NCBI RefSeq assembly: GCF_002836255.1
Contig: NZ_PJAU01000058.1
Coordinates: 62,001 to 126,000 of the forward strand
DNA length: 64,000 bases
From: Colwellia sp. 75C3
Lineage (GTDB): Bacteria > Pseudomonadota > Gammaproteobacteria > Enterobacterales > Alteromonadaceae
Direction of reading: 5' to 3'
The position numbers were made by a program, and so were the translations under genes. The notes under the pieces are model-generated. The model ran no database searches and was not told the origin of the DNA. It saw nothing but the letters and a program-made list of their open reading frames with translations. Below, piece after piece: positions 8,210 through 18,045 of the stretch (the stretch's first letter is position 1; every line of letters starts with the position of its first letter).

Positions 8210-11200
8210 AAGAATGTTAGTCGACTCATCTTCAATGAGTACCATAAAAACAAAGCCAATAAAGTAAATAAAGAAAGACTGCCACTGCTTGATTTTTCCG
8301 GGGTTACGTCAAGTGCAATGGTCTCGTTAGCAATAACGGCTATACCGCCCGGATCATCAACTACACCGTTGGCAATACCGTCGCTATCATTTGCCCCGCC
8401 ATCTTCAATTAATAATTTTAAACAAATATCACCAACATTAAGACCGGGTTGATAGAGTTGACTGTGCGGCGGTGGACAAACACCGTTAACAACTGAGCTT
8501 GAGGCAATAATATTATTACTGTCTTCAGCAAAATTTGCCCATTGTTGTTCCACGTTTAACTTACGGTAAACAGAATATTCAACTAAGGCGGTCGACAGCG
8601 GTAAAACAATAGTAACTGAACGACCGAAGGGCATAATATTGTGTATTTCAAAATCAAAATAGCCCGAAGTATTCTCTAAACTGTCTTTTTCAACTAAGCC
8701 GGTATCTAAAACCTCTAGCTGTGAAAGTTCAACACCATCAGAGCTTTGCAGAAGCCCAAACTTGCCCAACCTTAATTGTAAACCGGGTTCAGTTTCTGCC
8801 AGTTTCACCACCGATGAATTAATATGCAATGGCTGCAAGTAAGCAATGGTTGAATTATCCATATACGCGGGTAAGCCATCTAAATCATCATCGCTAAAGC
8901 CCTCATCAATGTCACTGATACCATCTCTATCACTATCTAGGTTACGTAACGTTTGTTGACTCGCCAGTAGTGGTATAAAAATCTGCTTAGTTTGTGACAA
9001 CTCTTCACTGCCACTATTAGTCGTATTACCACTATCAGTTACCGTGACACTGAGGTTAATAAGGCCCTTATTATCTTCAGGTAGATTTATCCCCTCTGCT
9101 GGAAAGACGAGTTGCAATTCATCCGTTGAAAGCACAGCAGTTACATAGTCAGGTATTGTCCAAGCAATTTTGTGGGTGTCTAAAACATTAGAATCATCAA
9201 TACTTAAAACAATGGCTATATCACCATCATTTATAGCAACACTAGGGACTTGTATGCCTTTTTGCCATACGGCAATATTGATATTAGGGGCAACGTTACC
9301 TTCAGTCACCGTAATGATATGTTTTGCATGCACGCCGGCATTAACACCCTGTTCAAAACTAATAATTAATTCTTCATCACCTTCCAATTGAAAATCATCA
9401 TTGAGCTTAATATCAATAAAACCAGCAGTGCCTTGTGTTATTACGATTTTGTTATCCGTAAGGCTGTAATCGGCAACATCAACACTACCGCTAATAGTTA
9501 GTGGTAAAGTCACCGGATAAGCGGGAGCTTCACCAGATAAAATCACCTCCACTCGCGCAACTCCGCCTTCAGCAACAATTTGTGCTGCTGAAAAGTTGAC
9601 TAACGGATGAACATTTAATACTTGCGATGCAGTCGCAATATTGCCGGCATTATCTACTGCCCGCCAAAGAACCGTTTGTAAACCTGAACTAACATTTTTA
9701 TCGCCTGTTTCAAAACCCAGCGCGGTTAAACCACAGCAGTTGCTACCATCAAGTCCATCTCGCACGGTAATATTTGTAAGGTCGATTAACCGCTGTAAAT
9801 TTAACGGGGTAAAGGTGTGCTCAGCATTAATATGTACCGCCTGTGGTGGGGTAATAATTGGCGCATAATCATCCAATAAGGGATGAGAGCCAGCTAACGC
9901 CTCTTCTGCGTTAGTAACACCATCAAAATCAGTATCAAAAAGTCCATCAACCGGATCAAGAGAGTCAAAGTTGTACAAGTGCTCAAAGGCATCGCTCATA
10001 CCATCACCGTCATCATCTAAATCGGCGTTATTACCTATAAGGTCACCGTCGGTATCAATGCTCTCAGTAGGGTCGAGTGGTAATTGGTCTTCAAAATCAG
10101 CTATGCCATCGCCGTCGTCATCACTGTCAAGCGCATCTCCAATACCATCACCATCAGTGTCTCTGTTTTCAGTATGGTCAAACGGAAAATCATCTAGTTC
10201 ATCAGGAATGCCATCATTATCATCATCGCTGTCTTCATTATTACCTAGACCGTCATTATCATTGTCTTCAAATTCGTTGGCATTGAGTGGGAATAAATCA
10301 AAGCCATCAAGTACACCGTCATCATCATCATCTTGATCGCTAACGTTGCCAACACCATCACCATCAGTATCAAGCCATTCTAGAGGATCGAGCGGTAGAT
10401 CATCTTCGCTATCGATATAACCATCATTATCATCGTCGCTGTCACTATTGTTACCAACGCCATCACCATCGGTATCTAGCCATTCTAGAGGATCGAGTCT
10501 AAAGGCATCATCAGCGTCTAAAAATCCATCACCAATACCTGTTATAACATTAGTATCATCATCATCATCAGCATTATTACCAATACCGTCAATATCGGTA
10601 TCAAACCACTCTAGCGGATCCGTATCAAAGGCATCATCGCTATCAGGGAAACCATCATTATCATCATCACTGTCGCTATTGTTACCTATACCGTCGCCAT
10701 CAGTATCATACTGCTCACTAGCATCCAGTCTAAAGGCATCATCACTATCTAATACACCATCACCATCATCATCGGTATCAGCATTATCACCAATTAAATC
10801 ACTATTCGTTGGATGACTAGCATCAGTATTTAGATATTCACTAATATCAAGTGGAAAGGCATCATCACCGTCAATAATGCCATCATTGTCATCATCAGCA
10901 TCAGCATTATTACCAATACCATCGCCATCAGTGTCTGTGCTCTCAGCAATGTTGTATGGGAAAATATCATCACTATCAAGCACGCCGTCTCCGTCGTCAT
11001 CGTCGTCTAGATTATTACCTATACCATCACCGTCGGTATCCGTTGTTTCTGAAAAGTCATCTGGTAAAGCATCAGAGCCATTAAGAATACCGTCACCATC
11101 ACGATCGGTATCAGCGTTATCCCCAATGCCATCTCCATCTAAGTCAGTAGTCTCACTTGCATCAAGGGAAAAGGCATCTAAATCATCGGTAATACCGTCA

Positions 11201-12390
11201 CCATCATCATCTAAGTCGGTATTATTTCCTATGCCATCACCATCGGTATCAAGGTACTCAGTAGCATCTACAGGGAAGTCATCACTCGCATTATCAACGC
11301 CATCACCATCAATATCATTGTCGCTATTATCCCCTAAACCATCATTATCAGTATCTTGCTGCTCAGTATTATCTAAAGGAAAAGCATCACCACTATCTAA
11401 GGTACCATCACCATCGGCATCGGTATCAGGGCCATCACAAATGCCATTGCCATCGGTATCAAGGCGCTCAAGGGGATCTAATGGACAAGCATCTAATAAA
11501 TCTGAAGCACCGTCACCATCGTCATCATCATCGGCATTGTTACCTATACCATCATTGTCGGTATCGACACTTTCACTTGCGTCAAGTGGCAAAGCATCCG
11601 ATATATCAACAACACCATCACCATCATCATCGCTATCAGTATTGTTACCAACACCATCACCATCCGTGTCATACCATTCACTGACATCATACGGAAATAC
11701 ATCATTGGTATTAACAATACCATCTGCGTCAATATCAGGGTCTTGTGCATCACCTATGCCATCACCATCTAAATCAGCGTTCACGCTCCCATCTAACGGA
11801 AAGGCGTCATCAGCATCATTAACTCCGTCACCATCATCATCGATATCGGTATTATTACCTATGCCATCAAGGTCTGTGTCTATGGCTTCAAGCGGGTCGA
11901 GGGGGAATTGGTCATAAACATCAAGCACGCCATCACCATCATCATCACTATCGGCATTGTTGCCGATACCATCAAGGTCTGTATCTAAACTTTCTAGCAC
12001 ATTAAGCGGAAATACATCAAGCGCATCAGGTACACCGTCATTATCATCATCAGTATCGGTGTTATTACCTAAGCCGTCATTGTCGGTATCTAACCATTCA
12101 CTGGGGTCTTTAGGTAGGGGATCATATAAATTAATAGTAAGATCGCCATCATCGTTATTGTCGGGACCACCGTCAGTACCGTTAATAAGGCCATCACCAT
12201 CAATATCTGGATCACTGTTGTTACCAATACCATCAAGATCGGTATCAATCCATTCGGTTGGATCAGCGGGGAATAAGTCGACGCTATCATCATAACCATC
12301 ACCGTCAGTATCAACGGCAAAAACACTGGTACTGATGACAAGGGTAAGTATGCTTAAAAATTTAAAGCAACGTATTTTATACTTCAACAC
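8194..12390 (-). CDS. large secreted calcium-binding protein with thrombospondin type 3 repeats, Calx-beta domain and GlyGly-CTERM-like tail
   Basis: A 1398-residue surface protein. A signal peptide ends near SVFA (residue 25). About 21 repeats of roughly 36 residues follow, to near residue 835, each with a DTDGDGIGNN-like Ca2+-binding core and a DAFPLD..E segment. A Calx-beta-like domain lies near 925-1035, another Asp-rich repeat near 1175, and a region like the choice-of-anchor U domain (GVCPPP, IEDGG.ND.DGIANGVV) before the tail. The tail SSSGSLSLFTLLALFLWYSL then basic residues looks like a GlyGly-CTERM signal cut by rhombosortase. The GTG start is supported by AGGAG six bases upstream. 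The last four codons and the stop lie inside a mobile repeat. The ligand is unknown. Confidence 0.85.
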   Translation of the reverse strand: MLKYKIRCFKFLSILTLVISTSVFAVDTDGDGYDDSVDLFPADPTEWIDTDLDGIGNNSDPDIDGDGLINGTDGGPDNNDDGDLTINLYDPLPKDPSEWLDTDNDGLGNNTDTDDDNDGVPDALDVFPLNVLESLDTDLDGIGNNADSDDDGDGVLDVYDQFPLDPLEAIDTDLDGIGNNTDIDDDGDGVNDADDAFPLDGSVNADLDGDGIGDAQDPDIDADGIVNTNDVFPYDVSEWYDTDGDGVGNNTDSDDDGDGVVDISDALPLDASESVDTDNDGIGNNADDDDDGDGASDLLDACPLDPLERLDTDGNGICDGPDTDADGDGTLDSGDAFPLDNTEQQDTDNDGLGDNSDNDIDGDGVDNASDDFPVDATEYLDTDGDGIGNNTDLDDDGDGITDDLDAFSLDASETTDLDGDGIGDNADTDRDGDGILNGSDALPDDFSETTDTDGDGIGNNLDDDDDGDGVLDSDDIFPYNIAESTDTDGDGIGNNADADDDNDGIIDGDDAFPLDISEYLNTDASHPTNSDLIGDNADTDDDGDGVLDSDDAFRLDASEQYDTDGDGIGNNSDSDDDNDGFPDSDDAFDTDPLEWFDTDIDGIGNNADDDDDTNVITGIGDGFLDADDAFRLDPLEWLDTDGDGVGNNSDSDDDNDGYIDSEDDLPLDPLEWLDTDGDGVGNVSDQDDDDDGVLDGFDLFPLNANEFEDNDNDGLGNNEDSDDDNDGIPDELDDFPFDHTENRDTDGDGIGDALDSDDDGDGIADFEDQLPLDPTESIDTDGDLIGNNADLDDDGDGMSDAFEHLYNFDSLDPVDGLFDTDFDGVTNAEEALAGSHPLLDDYAPIITPPQAVHINAEHTFTPLNLQRLIDLTNITVRDGLDGSNCCGLTALGFETGDKNVSSGLQTVLWRAVDNAGNIATASQVLNVHPLVNFSAAQIVAEGGVARVEVILSGEAPAYPVTLPLTISGSVDVADYSLTDNKIVITQGTAGFIDIKLNDDFQLEGDEELIISFEQGVNAGVHAKHIITVTEGNVAPNINIAVWQKGIQVPSVAINDGDIAIVLSIDDSNVLDTHKIAWTIPDYVTAVLSTDELQLVFPAEGINLPEDNKGLINLSVTVTDSGNTTNSGSEELSQTKQIFIPLLASQQTLRNLDSDRDGISDIDEGFSDDDLDGLPAYMDNSTIAYLQPLHINSSVVKLAETEPGLQLRLGKFGLLQSSDGVELSQLEVLDTGLVEKDSLENTSGYFDFEIHNIMPFGRSVTIVLPLSTALVEYSVYRKLNVEQQWANFAEDSNNIIASSSVVNGVCPPPHSQLYQPGLNVGDICLKLLIEDGGANDSDGIANGVVDDPGGIAVIANETIALDVTPEKSSSGSLSLFTLLALFLWYSLKMSRLTFLYQFR

Positions 12391-12578
12391 ACGCTTCTCC
12401 TGGAAGGGTATTACCTATGACAATTACGCTAAAGTAGCTGCCAGATGTTAATGTCAACTAACCTTAGTAAAACTAAAAATAATAAGGTATAGAAATAAGT
12501 TTAGCTGCAATAATCCGTTTACAGGTTTTATTTATAACGGCAAGTTTAGGTATAACTTGAGTCGTATTCGAGTAGTGG

Positions 12579-13196
12579 TTAATAACCTTTTGTACGACCA
12601 AAGCGATAGTTAAAGCCAATATATAAGGTACTTATACTGCCAAATTCAGAATAACTAGGATAATGTTTGAAGCCTATATGCATGGCTGAATTTTTAGTAA
12701 AGCTTTTGTGAATGGCAATAGACATCACCGGATTTATATCACCTTGCTTGGCTAAATTAAGTTCGAACCCTTGAAAACCAAGCGTTGGATCATCTTCAAA
12801 AACCAGATTATGATCGCTTAAATTAATGGCCGCACCTAATTGAAATTCAACCATTAGACTATTAACAAAACTATCGTAAGAACTAGGGTAATAACGATAA
12901 CCTAAAGATAAGTCGACTGTTTGCAGGGCAAACTCTAAATCGGCTTCATCCCACTTCTGACTGGTTTCGTCTAAGTCACTAATCGATACATGTTCCAAGC
13001 GGTTGTAACTGACTTGCCAATTAAAGGCTTTTTGATTAAAAAAATCATCACCTATTGAGAGGCTATAACCAAAACTGGTTTCTTGATCTACTTTATGCAG
13101 TTGTACTGAGCTTTCTAATGCATGACTCTTACTGGTCAATATAGCGATAAAAAGACACAATACTTGAACGATATGAGGAAGTTTTATTGCTGTCAC
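12579..13196 (-). CDS. predicted outer-membrane beta-barrel protein
   Basis: About 205 residues: a signal peptide ending near SHA, then alternating polar and apolar stretches and aromatic-rich strands (GYSLSIGDDFF, LSLGYRYYPSS, LYIGFNYRFG), as in small outer-membrane barrels; the penultimate strand ends in Phe-Gly-Arg. I chose the GTG at 13196 because AGGAG lies eight bases upstream and the result is a normal signal peptide. An ATG at 13217 would add seven residues. It precedes the calcium-binding surface-protein gene on the same strand by 188 bases, so the two may be cotranscribed. I do not recognise a named family. Confidence 0.65.
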   Translation of the reverse strand: MTAIKLPHIVQVLCLFIAILTSKSHALESSVQLHKVDQETSFGYSLSIGDDFFNQKAFNWQVSYNRLEHVSISDLDETSQKWDEADLEFALQTVDLSLGYRYYPSSYDSFVNSLMVEFQLGAAINLSDHNLVFEDDPTLGFQGFELNLAKQGDINPVMSIAIHKSFTKNSAMHIGFKHYPSYSEFGSISTLYIGFNYRFGRTKGY

Positions 13197-13725
13197 TATG
13201 TTCACTCCTGCCAACATTTTGTCGGTTTTAGGGGATTACGAATAAATAAAACAAAGCAATTTTCACACCAAGAATGGTTATTTTTGTGATGAAGGGATTT
13301 TAACGTTAATCAATGTAACAAAAGTAATGAGTCTAGCAATAAAATAAGTGACCTTTTGAGTTTATTTGTTTCGACGTCAAAGTGTCGTCTTGCATACAGG
13401 AACTTCATGATGTGCTGAGCGATATATTATCCGCTAGCTAATTGCTCAATAGCCGCGACTGAAATTTGATGAGTGATCCCCGTTACCAATCAAGATGCAT
13501 GTTGCAAAGTACTTGAGCACTTTGGCTGATAACGGTTATATGTGTAAGTTTTACAGTACAGATCTGTGCACTGTTTGCCGGTTGACGAACTTTAGCGGCA
13601 AAATAACGTCCTCTGTTACCTGCTATTGCCGCTTCAATTACCGTATTAAACAGCGCACCTCAATATTAAAAAACAGTACTTAGTATTACTAATTGTACTT
13701 AAATATAACTGCTATACCGACCATA
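13197..13725. other. gene-free stretch of about 530 bases
   Basis: I see no supported gene here. A 62-codon frame on the plus strand (13495-13683) has no ribosome binding site and no recognisable product. The first 100-200 bases are AT-rich and should contain the promoter of the barrel gene. The middle (about 13380-13640) is less AT-rich than typical intergenic DNA here and could be decayed coding sequence, but I recognise no protein in any frame. Confidence 0.4.
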
Positions 13726-15486
13726 TTAATGCCCTAACGCCAGACCTTCACGACGAGGATCTGCTCCACCAACAAGACCGCCTTTAGTGACTTCAATGGC
13801 ATGTACACCACTATTTAACGACCTAACATTTACTTGATGGCCTCTTGCCTCAAGCGCGGGTTTGAGTTTGACAATATCGGTATCTAGCTCTAGCGTGGTG
13901 ACATGATTTCGGTTGGTCACTTTAGGCAGATTAATAGCTTGCTGCACATTAAGCTGCCAATCTAATACACCGACAATGGTTTGCGCGACATAATTGATAA
14001 TGCGGCTGCCTCCTGGTGCTCCCAAAAGTAATCGTAATGAATTATCTTCATTAAACACCATCATTGGCGCCATCGAACTACGGGGTCTCTTTAACGGCTG
14101 CACTCTATTAGCTACCCATTTCCCATCACGCTTTGGCGCGAGTGAAAAATCCGTTAATTGATTATTTAAAATAAAGCCTTGCACCATGAGTGCCGAGCCA
14201 AAACCATTCTCAATACTACTGGTCATTGATATCGCATTACCTTGTTTATCAACAACGACTAAATGAGTAGTCGATGGTCTTTCAATTGCATTATCATTAG
14301 CAAGCACTAAACTTTTTTGTGGTTCACCTGCAATTGCGCGACCCATATCTCTTTTTTCATTGATTAAACCGGCACGTTTAGCAATATAATCTGCCGCTAA
14401 CAACCCTTTAACAGGTACGCTAACAAAGTCACTATCAGCAATATATTTATTTCTATCTGCAAAAGCTAAACGCGCACTTTGCGTTAATAAGTGCACCGCG
14501 TGTAATGAATTCGGTGAGTATTGTGAAAGTTCAAATTTTTGTAATTGCGCTAATATTTGAATAACACTGATGCCACCCGAGCTCGGCGGCGCCATGCCAC
14601 ATACTTTATATTGATGATACGGACCACAAACAGCAGTTCGCTCTATTGCTTGATAATTTTTCATATCATCAAGACTTAATAAACCTGGCGAAATGGCTGA
14701 GTTTTGCACTTTATCAACAATTTTTTTAGCTATCCAGCCATTATAGAAAACATCTATGCCCTCTGTTGAAATACTACGCAGTGCTTTAGCCAACTTAGGA
14801 TTTTTTAACGTATCTCCCGCTTTTATGCCAATACCATTGGGCGAAAAATAGTGCTTAATTTCGGGTAACAGATGAATCCCCGGATTGAAATTCATGCCAA
14901 GTAATTTTTCTAAACGCGGTGAGACAATAAAGCCGTTTTCAGCTAACTTAATTGCTGGCTGGAATAATACTTGCCAAGGCAATACACCAAATTGTTCATG
15001 TGCTTTATTAAGTGCAGCAAGTAAACCTGGTACACCAACAGATTTGCCACCGACGACGGCATCAGTCCACCTAAGTGGCTTGCCATTTTTATTTAAAAAT
15101 AGTTCACTGGTTGCTGCCCCAGGCGCAGTTTCTCTGCCATCATAGGTGGTTAATTTTTGTGTTTCTTTATGCCAATGCAGCATAAAAGTACCACCACCAA
15201 GACCCGAAGATTGCGGTTCTACTAAGCTCAATACAAGCTGTGCCGCAATAGCAGCATCAACGGCACTACCGCCCTTTTCGAGCATAGCTAAACCTGCTTG
15301 ACTAGCATAAGGATTCGCTGCAACCACCATATGTTGTTTGGCCGAAACAGCCTTATTTTGGTTAAAGCCCGTTGCCGCTTCAGGTTCACGGATTTCACGT
15401 TTAGCAAATACAGCCTGACTTAACATAAGTTGCGTAACAATCAATGCGAGTGAACTCATACGTAATAAAAATGAATTATGAATCAT
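13726..15486 (-). CDS. ggt: gamma-glutamyltransferase (glutathione hydrolase)
   Basis: A 586-residue periplasmic enzyme that cleaves the gamma-glutamyl bond of glutathione and related peptides and can transfer the group to other amino acids. A signal peptide covers residues 1-28. The self-processing site and catalytic nucleophile is Thr406 in STTHLVVVD, which splits the precursor into large and small subunits. The small subunit carries the SSIENGFGS and GAPGGSRI segments of the active site. The length is normal. Its ATG overlaps the end of tapT by 11 bases, so the two are probably translated from one message. Confidence 0.95.
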   Translation of the reverse strand: MIHNSFLLRMSSLALIVTQLMLSQAVFAKREIREPEAATGFNQNKAVSAKQHMVVAANPYASQAGLAMLEKGGSAVDAAIAAQLVLSLVEPQSSGLGGGTFMLHWHKETQKLTTYDGRETAPGAATSELFLNKNGKPLRWTDAVVGGKSVGVPGLLAALNKAHEQFGVLPWQVLFQPAIKLAENGFIVSPRLEKLLGMNFNPGIHLLPEIKHYFSPNGIGIKAGDTLKNPKLAKALRSISTEGIDVFYNGWIAKKIVDKVQNSAISPGLLSLDDMKNYQAIERTAVCGPYHQYKVCGMAPPSSGGISVIQILAQLQKFELSQYSPNSLHAVHLLTQSARLAFADRNKYIADSDFVSVPVKGLLAADYIAKRAGLINEKRDMGRAIAGEPQKSLVLANDNAIERPSTTHLVVVDKQGNAISMTSSIENGFGSALMVQGFILNNQLTDFSLAPKRDGKWVANRVQPLKRPRSSMAPMMVFNEDNSLRLLLGAPGGSRIINYVAQTIVGVLDWQLNVQQAINLPKVTNRNHVTTLELDTDIVKLKPALEARGHQVNVRSLNSGVHAIEVTKGGLVGGADPRREGLALGH

Positions 15487-16159
15487 CAGATTTCCTTGTT
15501 TGTTCTGGTCTAAAAGATAATTGGAACTGATTAAATTGTTGAAACTTATTCAGTAACGGCTGATATTTCCCTGCATAGTTAGGAGTAATATCATCAAAGT
15601 CACTACCTGCCTCTAAGAGCGCTAGAGCATAACAGCTTGCTTCTAAACTTGATAAAGCATTTTTTTTAGCAACCTTACGAATAAGATATTGCCCTGCGTC
15701 GGCAAGATATTCAGGTAAACAAATCTGGGGCAATTTTTGTAGTGTTTTTGACAACATAAACATGCGATATGCTTTTTTCCAGGTACCATCAAGTATCACT
15801 AAACAAAGGGGTTTGACTTTAACATTGTTGTGAGAACTGTCAGTTTTTTTATCGCTATCCGTTAATTGCACTAATAAATCCTGATGAATAATTTGTGCTT
15901 GGTCACCCGGGTAAAGTAAAACGGCCTGGTACTGCGCCATCACGTCTAAAAAGCAGGGATGTTCATCAAAGACTTCACCGATCAGTACTTGGCAAGATTG
16001 TAATGATTTAGCTAATAAGGCAACTGTGCCTTTCGTTTGTGTAACTTCACTAGGGTGCTGTAGAATAACGACATGAATATTATTTGTTATCTCTGTGGTA
16101 AAAGCACAGATACAAGCTTTTTCAGGCCGCTGACAAGTAAGGCAGAGTATTCGAGACAT
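15476..16159 (-). CDS. tapT: tRNA-uridine aminocarboxypropyltransferase, DTW domain
   Basis: A DTW-domain protein like E. coli YfiP/TapT, which puts the acp3 group of S-adenosylmethionine on uridine 47 of some tRNAs. The N-terminal Zn-type motif CLTCQRPEKACIC is at residues 5-17, the signature LDGTWKKAYRM is central, and the conserved LSSLEA segment follows. I chose the ATG at 16159 (227 residues), because homologs begin just before the cysteine motif; the frame stays open to 16270 but the extra 37 residues look like translated intergenic DNA. It overlaps ggt by 11 bases. Confidence 0.88.
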   Translation of the reverse strand: MSRILCLTCQRPEKACICAFTTEITNNIHVVILQHPSEVTQTKGTVALLAKSLQSCQVLIGEVFDEHPCFLDVMAQYQAVLLYPGDQAQIIHQDLLVQLTDSDKKTDSSHNNVKVKPLCLVILDGTWKKAYRMFMLSKTLQKLPQICLPEYLADAGQYLIRKVAKKNALSSLEASCYALALLEAGSDFDDITPNYAGKYQPLLNKFQQFNQFQLSFRPEQTRKSDDS

Positions 16160-16346
16160 AGAAGAGTAAATTAAAGCGCAATTAATAAAGTAGTCATTGT
16201 ATACTTTATTGATATTATATAAATACTTTATCAATCGATAACTGATAAACACGCGATAAATAACTGACAATTTGTTAACAACTGACGTTTAACTATTGCC
16301 CTGATAAAACCACTTTAATTAATAGCCTAAGTAATACCTTAATAAA

Positions 16347-16952
16347 ATGACATTAACACTTAAAAACCTTCCTTTGAAAAAACAACACAGCGTGCTAGTG
16401 ATAACTATCGCTTTACTCGCTATTCTTGCTTATTTATTTAATGATAAAATTGACTCACTTTTTGTTTATCAATATCAATTAATTAGCCAAGGTGAATTAT
16501 GGCGTACTTTCACTGGCCACTTTTTTCACACCAACGGCATTCATCTGTTATTAAATTTAGCCGCATTAATACTATTGTGGGCTTTACACGGCCATTTTTA
16601 TAATTTAAAAAACTACAGCTTACTCTTTATAAGCTCTGCATTAATTTGTAGTACCGGCTTATTTTATTTTTCACCTGACATCCATCAATATGTCGGTTTA
16701 TCTGGGGTATTACACGGTATTTTTGTTTTTGGCGCCATGATGGATATTCGCCATAAAGACAAAACTGGCTACTTATTGTTTATTGGCGTTTGGCTCAAAA
16801 TAGCCCATGAACAATTCTATGGGGCCAGCGAACAAGTATCGACATTGATTAATGCCAACGTAGCAATTGATGCCCATTTATGGGGCGCGGTAGGTGGATT
16901 AATATTTAGCTGTTGTTACTTAGTTTTATTAACGGTTAAAAGCAAAAAATAG
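16347..16952 (+). CDS. rrtA: rhombosortase, rhomboid-family intramembrane serine protease
   Basis: A 201-residue membrane protein with about six hydrophobic helices. The catalytic Ser is residue 119 in VGLSGVLHG and the catalytic His is residue 177 in AHLWGAVGG; the conserved HTNGIHLLLN segment of helix 2 is near 61-70. The short length, without extra domains, and the GLSGVLHG form fit rhombosortases, which cleave proteins carrying a C-terminal GlyGly-CTERM signal. A candidate substrate lies 4 kb away at 8194-12390. Convergent with galE and separated from it by a bidirectional terminator. Confidence 0.85.
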   Translation: MTLTLKNLPLKKQHSVLVITIALLAILAYLFNDKIDSLFVYQYQLISQGELWRTFTGHFFHTNGIHLLLNLAALILLWALHGHFYNLKNYSLLFISSALICSTGLFYFSPDIHQYVGLSGVLHGIFVFGAMMDIRHKDKTGYLLFIGVWLKIAHEQFYGASEQVSTLINANVAIDAHLWGAVGGLIFSCCYLVLLTVKSKK

Positions 16953-16958
16953 CGAAAA

Positions 16959-16990
16959 AAAAGACCAAGGGTGTAAACCATTGGTCTTTT
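16959..16990. terminator. bidirectional rho-independent terminator between rrtA and galE
   Basis: The stem AAAAGACCAA / TTGGTCTTTT with a 12-base loop has A-runs on one side and T-runs on the other, so it can end transcription from both convergent genes. Confidence 0.85.
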
Positions 16991-17022
16991 ATGTATATCA
17001 AGCAACGCCGTTCTAGCTTATT

Positions 17023-18045
17023 TTAAAAACCCTTTGGATTTTCAGACTGCCAGCGCCAAGTATCTTCTATCATCGCGGTTAAATCGAGTTTAGCTTGCCA
17101 ATCTAGCAGTTCATTGGCTAAAGAAGCATCTGCATACACAGTCGCTAAATCTCCAGCTCTACGCGGTACGACCTGATAAGGAATAGCTTGATTACTAATT
17201 TCTTTAAAGGTATTCACAATTTCTAAAACAGAAGTACCGTTGCCTGTACCTAAATTAATAGCCTGACAACCTTTTACCGTACCCTTAGCATGACCTAGGC
17301 TTTCTAACGCTTTGACATGTCCTTGCGCAAGATCTACCACATGAATATAGTCACGAACGCCAGTACCATCTACCGTATCGTAATCATCACCAAATACTTG
17401 TAGTTGCGCCAAACGCCCTACAGCGACTTGTGCAACATAGGGTAATAAATTATTTGGAATGCCATTAGGGTTTTCACCAATCAAACCAGACTGATGTGCG
17501 CCAATAGGATTAAAATAACGTAAACAAGCAATTGACCAAGACGCATCACTTTTAGCTAAATCAAAAAGGATATGTTCAACCATCAATTTTGTTTGACCAT
17601 AAGGATTAGTCGCAGAAGTCGGCATAGTTTCATTTAATGGTGAAACGTTATTACCATAAACAGTCGCTGAAGAACTAAAAACTAAATTCTTAACCTGATG
17701 TCTCGCCATAACTTCTAATAAGGTTACCGTACCAGAGACATTATTATGATAATAAGCTAAAGGTATCTCATTAGATTCACCGACCGCTTTAAAGCCGGCA
17801 AAGTGAATGACCGCTTCTATATTATGCTGATTAAATACTTCATCCAAAGCGTTCGCATCACAAATATCGGCTTTGATGAAAGTAACTGTTTTATCGGTTA
17901 TTCTTTCAATACGCTCAAGCACTTTAGTTGACGAATTAGATAAATTATCGACAATAACAATTTCTTGTTCATTAGTGCTTTGCAATAATTCAACAACGGT
18001 ATGACTACCAATATAACCCGTACCGCCTGTGATTAATAAACTCAT
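17023..18045 (-). CDS. galE: UDP-glucose 4-epimerase
   Basis: A 340-residue extended SDR that interconverts UDP-glucose and UDP-galactose, feeding LPS and exopolysaccharide synthesis. It has the NAD-binding motif GGTGYIGSH at residues 7-15, the Ser in SSSATVYG, and the catalytic Tyr-x3-Lys in NPYGQTKLM. The length is typical (E. coli GalE has 338). The start is supported by TAGGGAT before the ATG. It lies downstream of the sulfate cluster on the same strand with a 144-base gap, so it may have its own promoter. The galU/ugd remnants at the other end of the window belong to the same UDP-sugar metabolism but are not linked. Confidence 0.96.
   Translation of the reverse strand: MSLLITGGTGYIGSHTVVELLQSTNEQEIVIVDNLSNSSTKVLERIERITDKTVTFIKADICDANALDEVFNQHNIEAVIHFAGFKAVGESNEIPLAYYHNNVSGTVTLLEVMARHQVKNLVFSSSATVYGNNVSPLNETMPTSATNPYGQTKLMVEHILFDLAKSDASWSIACLRYFNPIGAHQSGLIGENPNGIPNNLLPYVAQVAVGRLAQLQVFGDDYDTVDGTGVRDYIHVVDLAQGHVKALESLGHAKGTVKGCQAINLGTGNGTSVLEIVNTFKEISNQAIPYQVVPRRAGDLATVYADASLANELLDWQAKLDLTAMIEDTWRWQSENPKGF

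Noticed and set aside
8079-8267. A 62-codon frame whose protein resembles one at 51935-52123
   Set aside because: The similarity exists because both frames run through copies of the same 159-bp mobile repeat. There is no ribosome binding site and the frames differ outside the repeat.
9971-12295. Long plus-strand frames rich in Ser and Pro opposite the surface-protein gene
   Set aside because: They are antisense images of the Asp/Gly-rich calcium-binding repeats. The repeat period keeps the opposite frame open; the encoded SPSSS pattern has no signal peptide or known domain.
9960-12330. Possible CRISPR array because of regularly spaced repeated words
   Set aside because: The repeats are coding, about 110 bases in period, in frame and diverged. 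There are no identical short repeats with unique spacers and no cas genes.
13495-13683. A 62-residue plus-strand protein in the gene-free stretch
   Set aside because: No ribosome binding site and no recognisable family; composition is not convincing. Possibly decayed coding DNA, but it cannot be supported as a gene.
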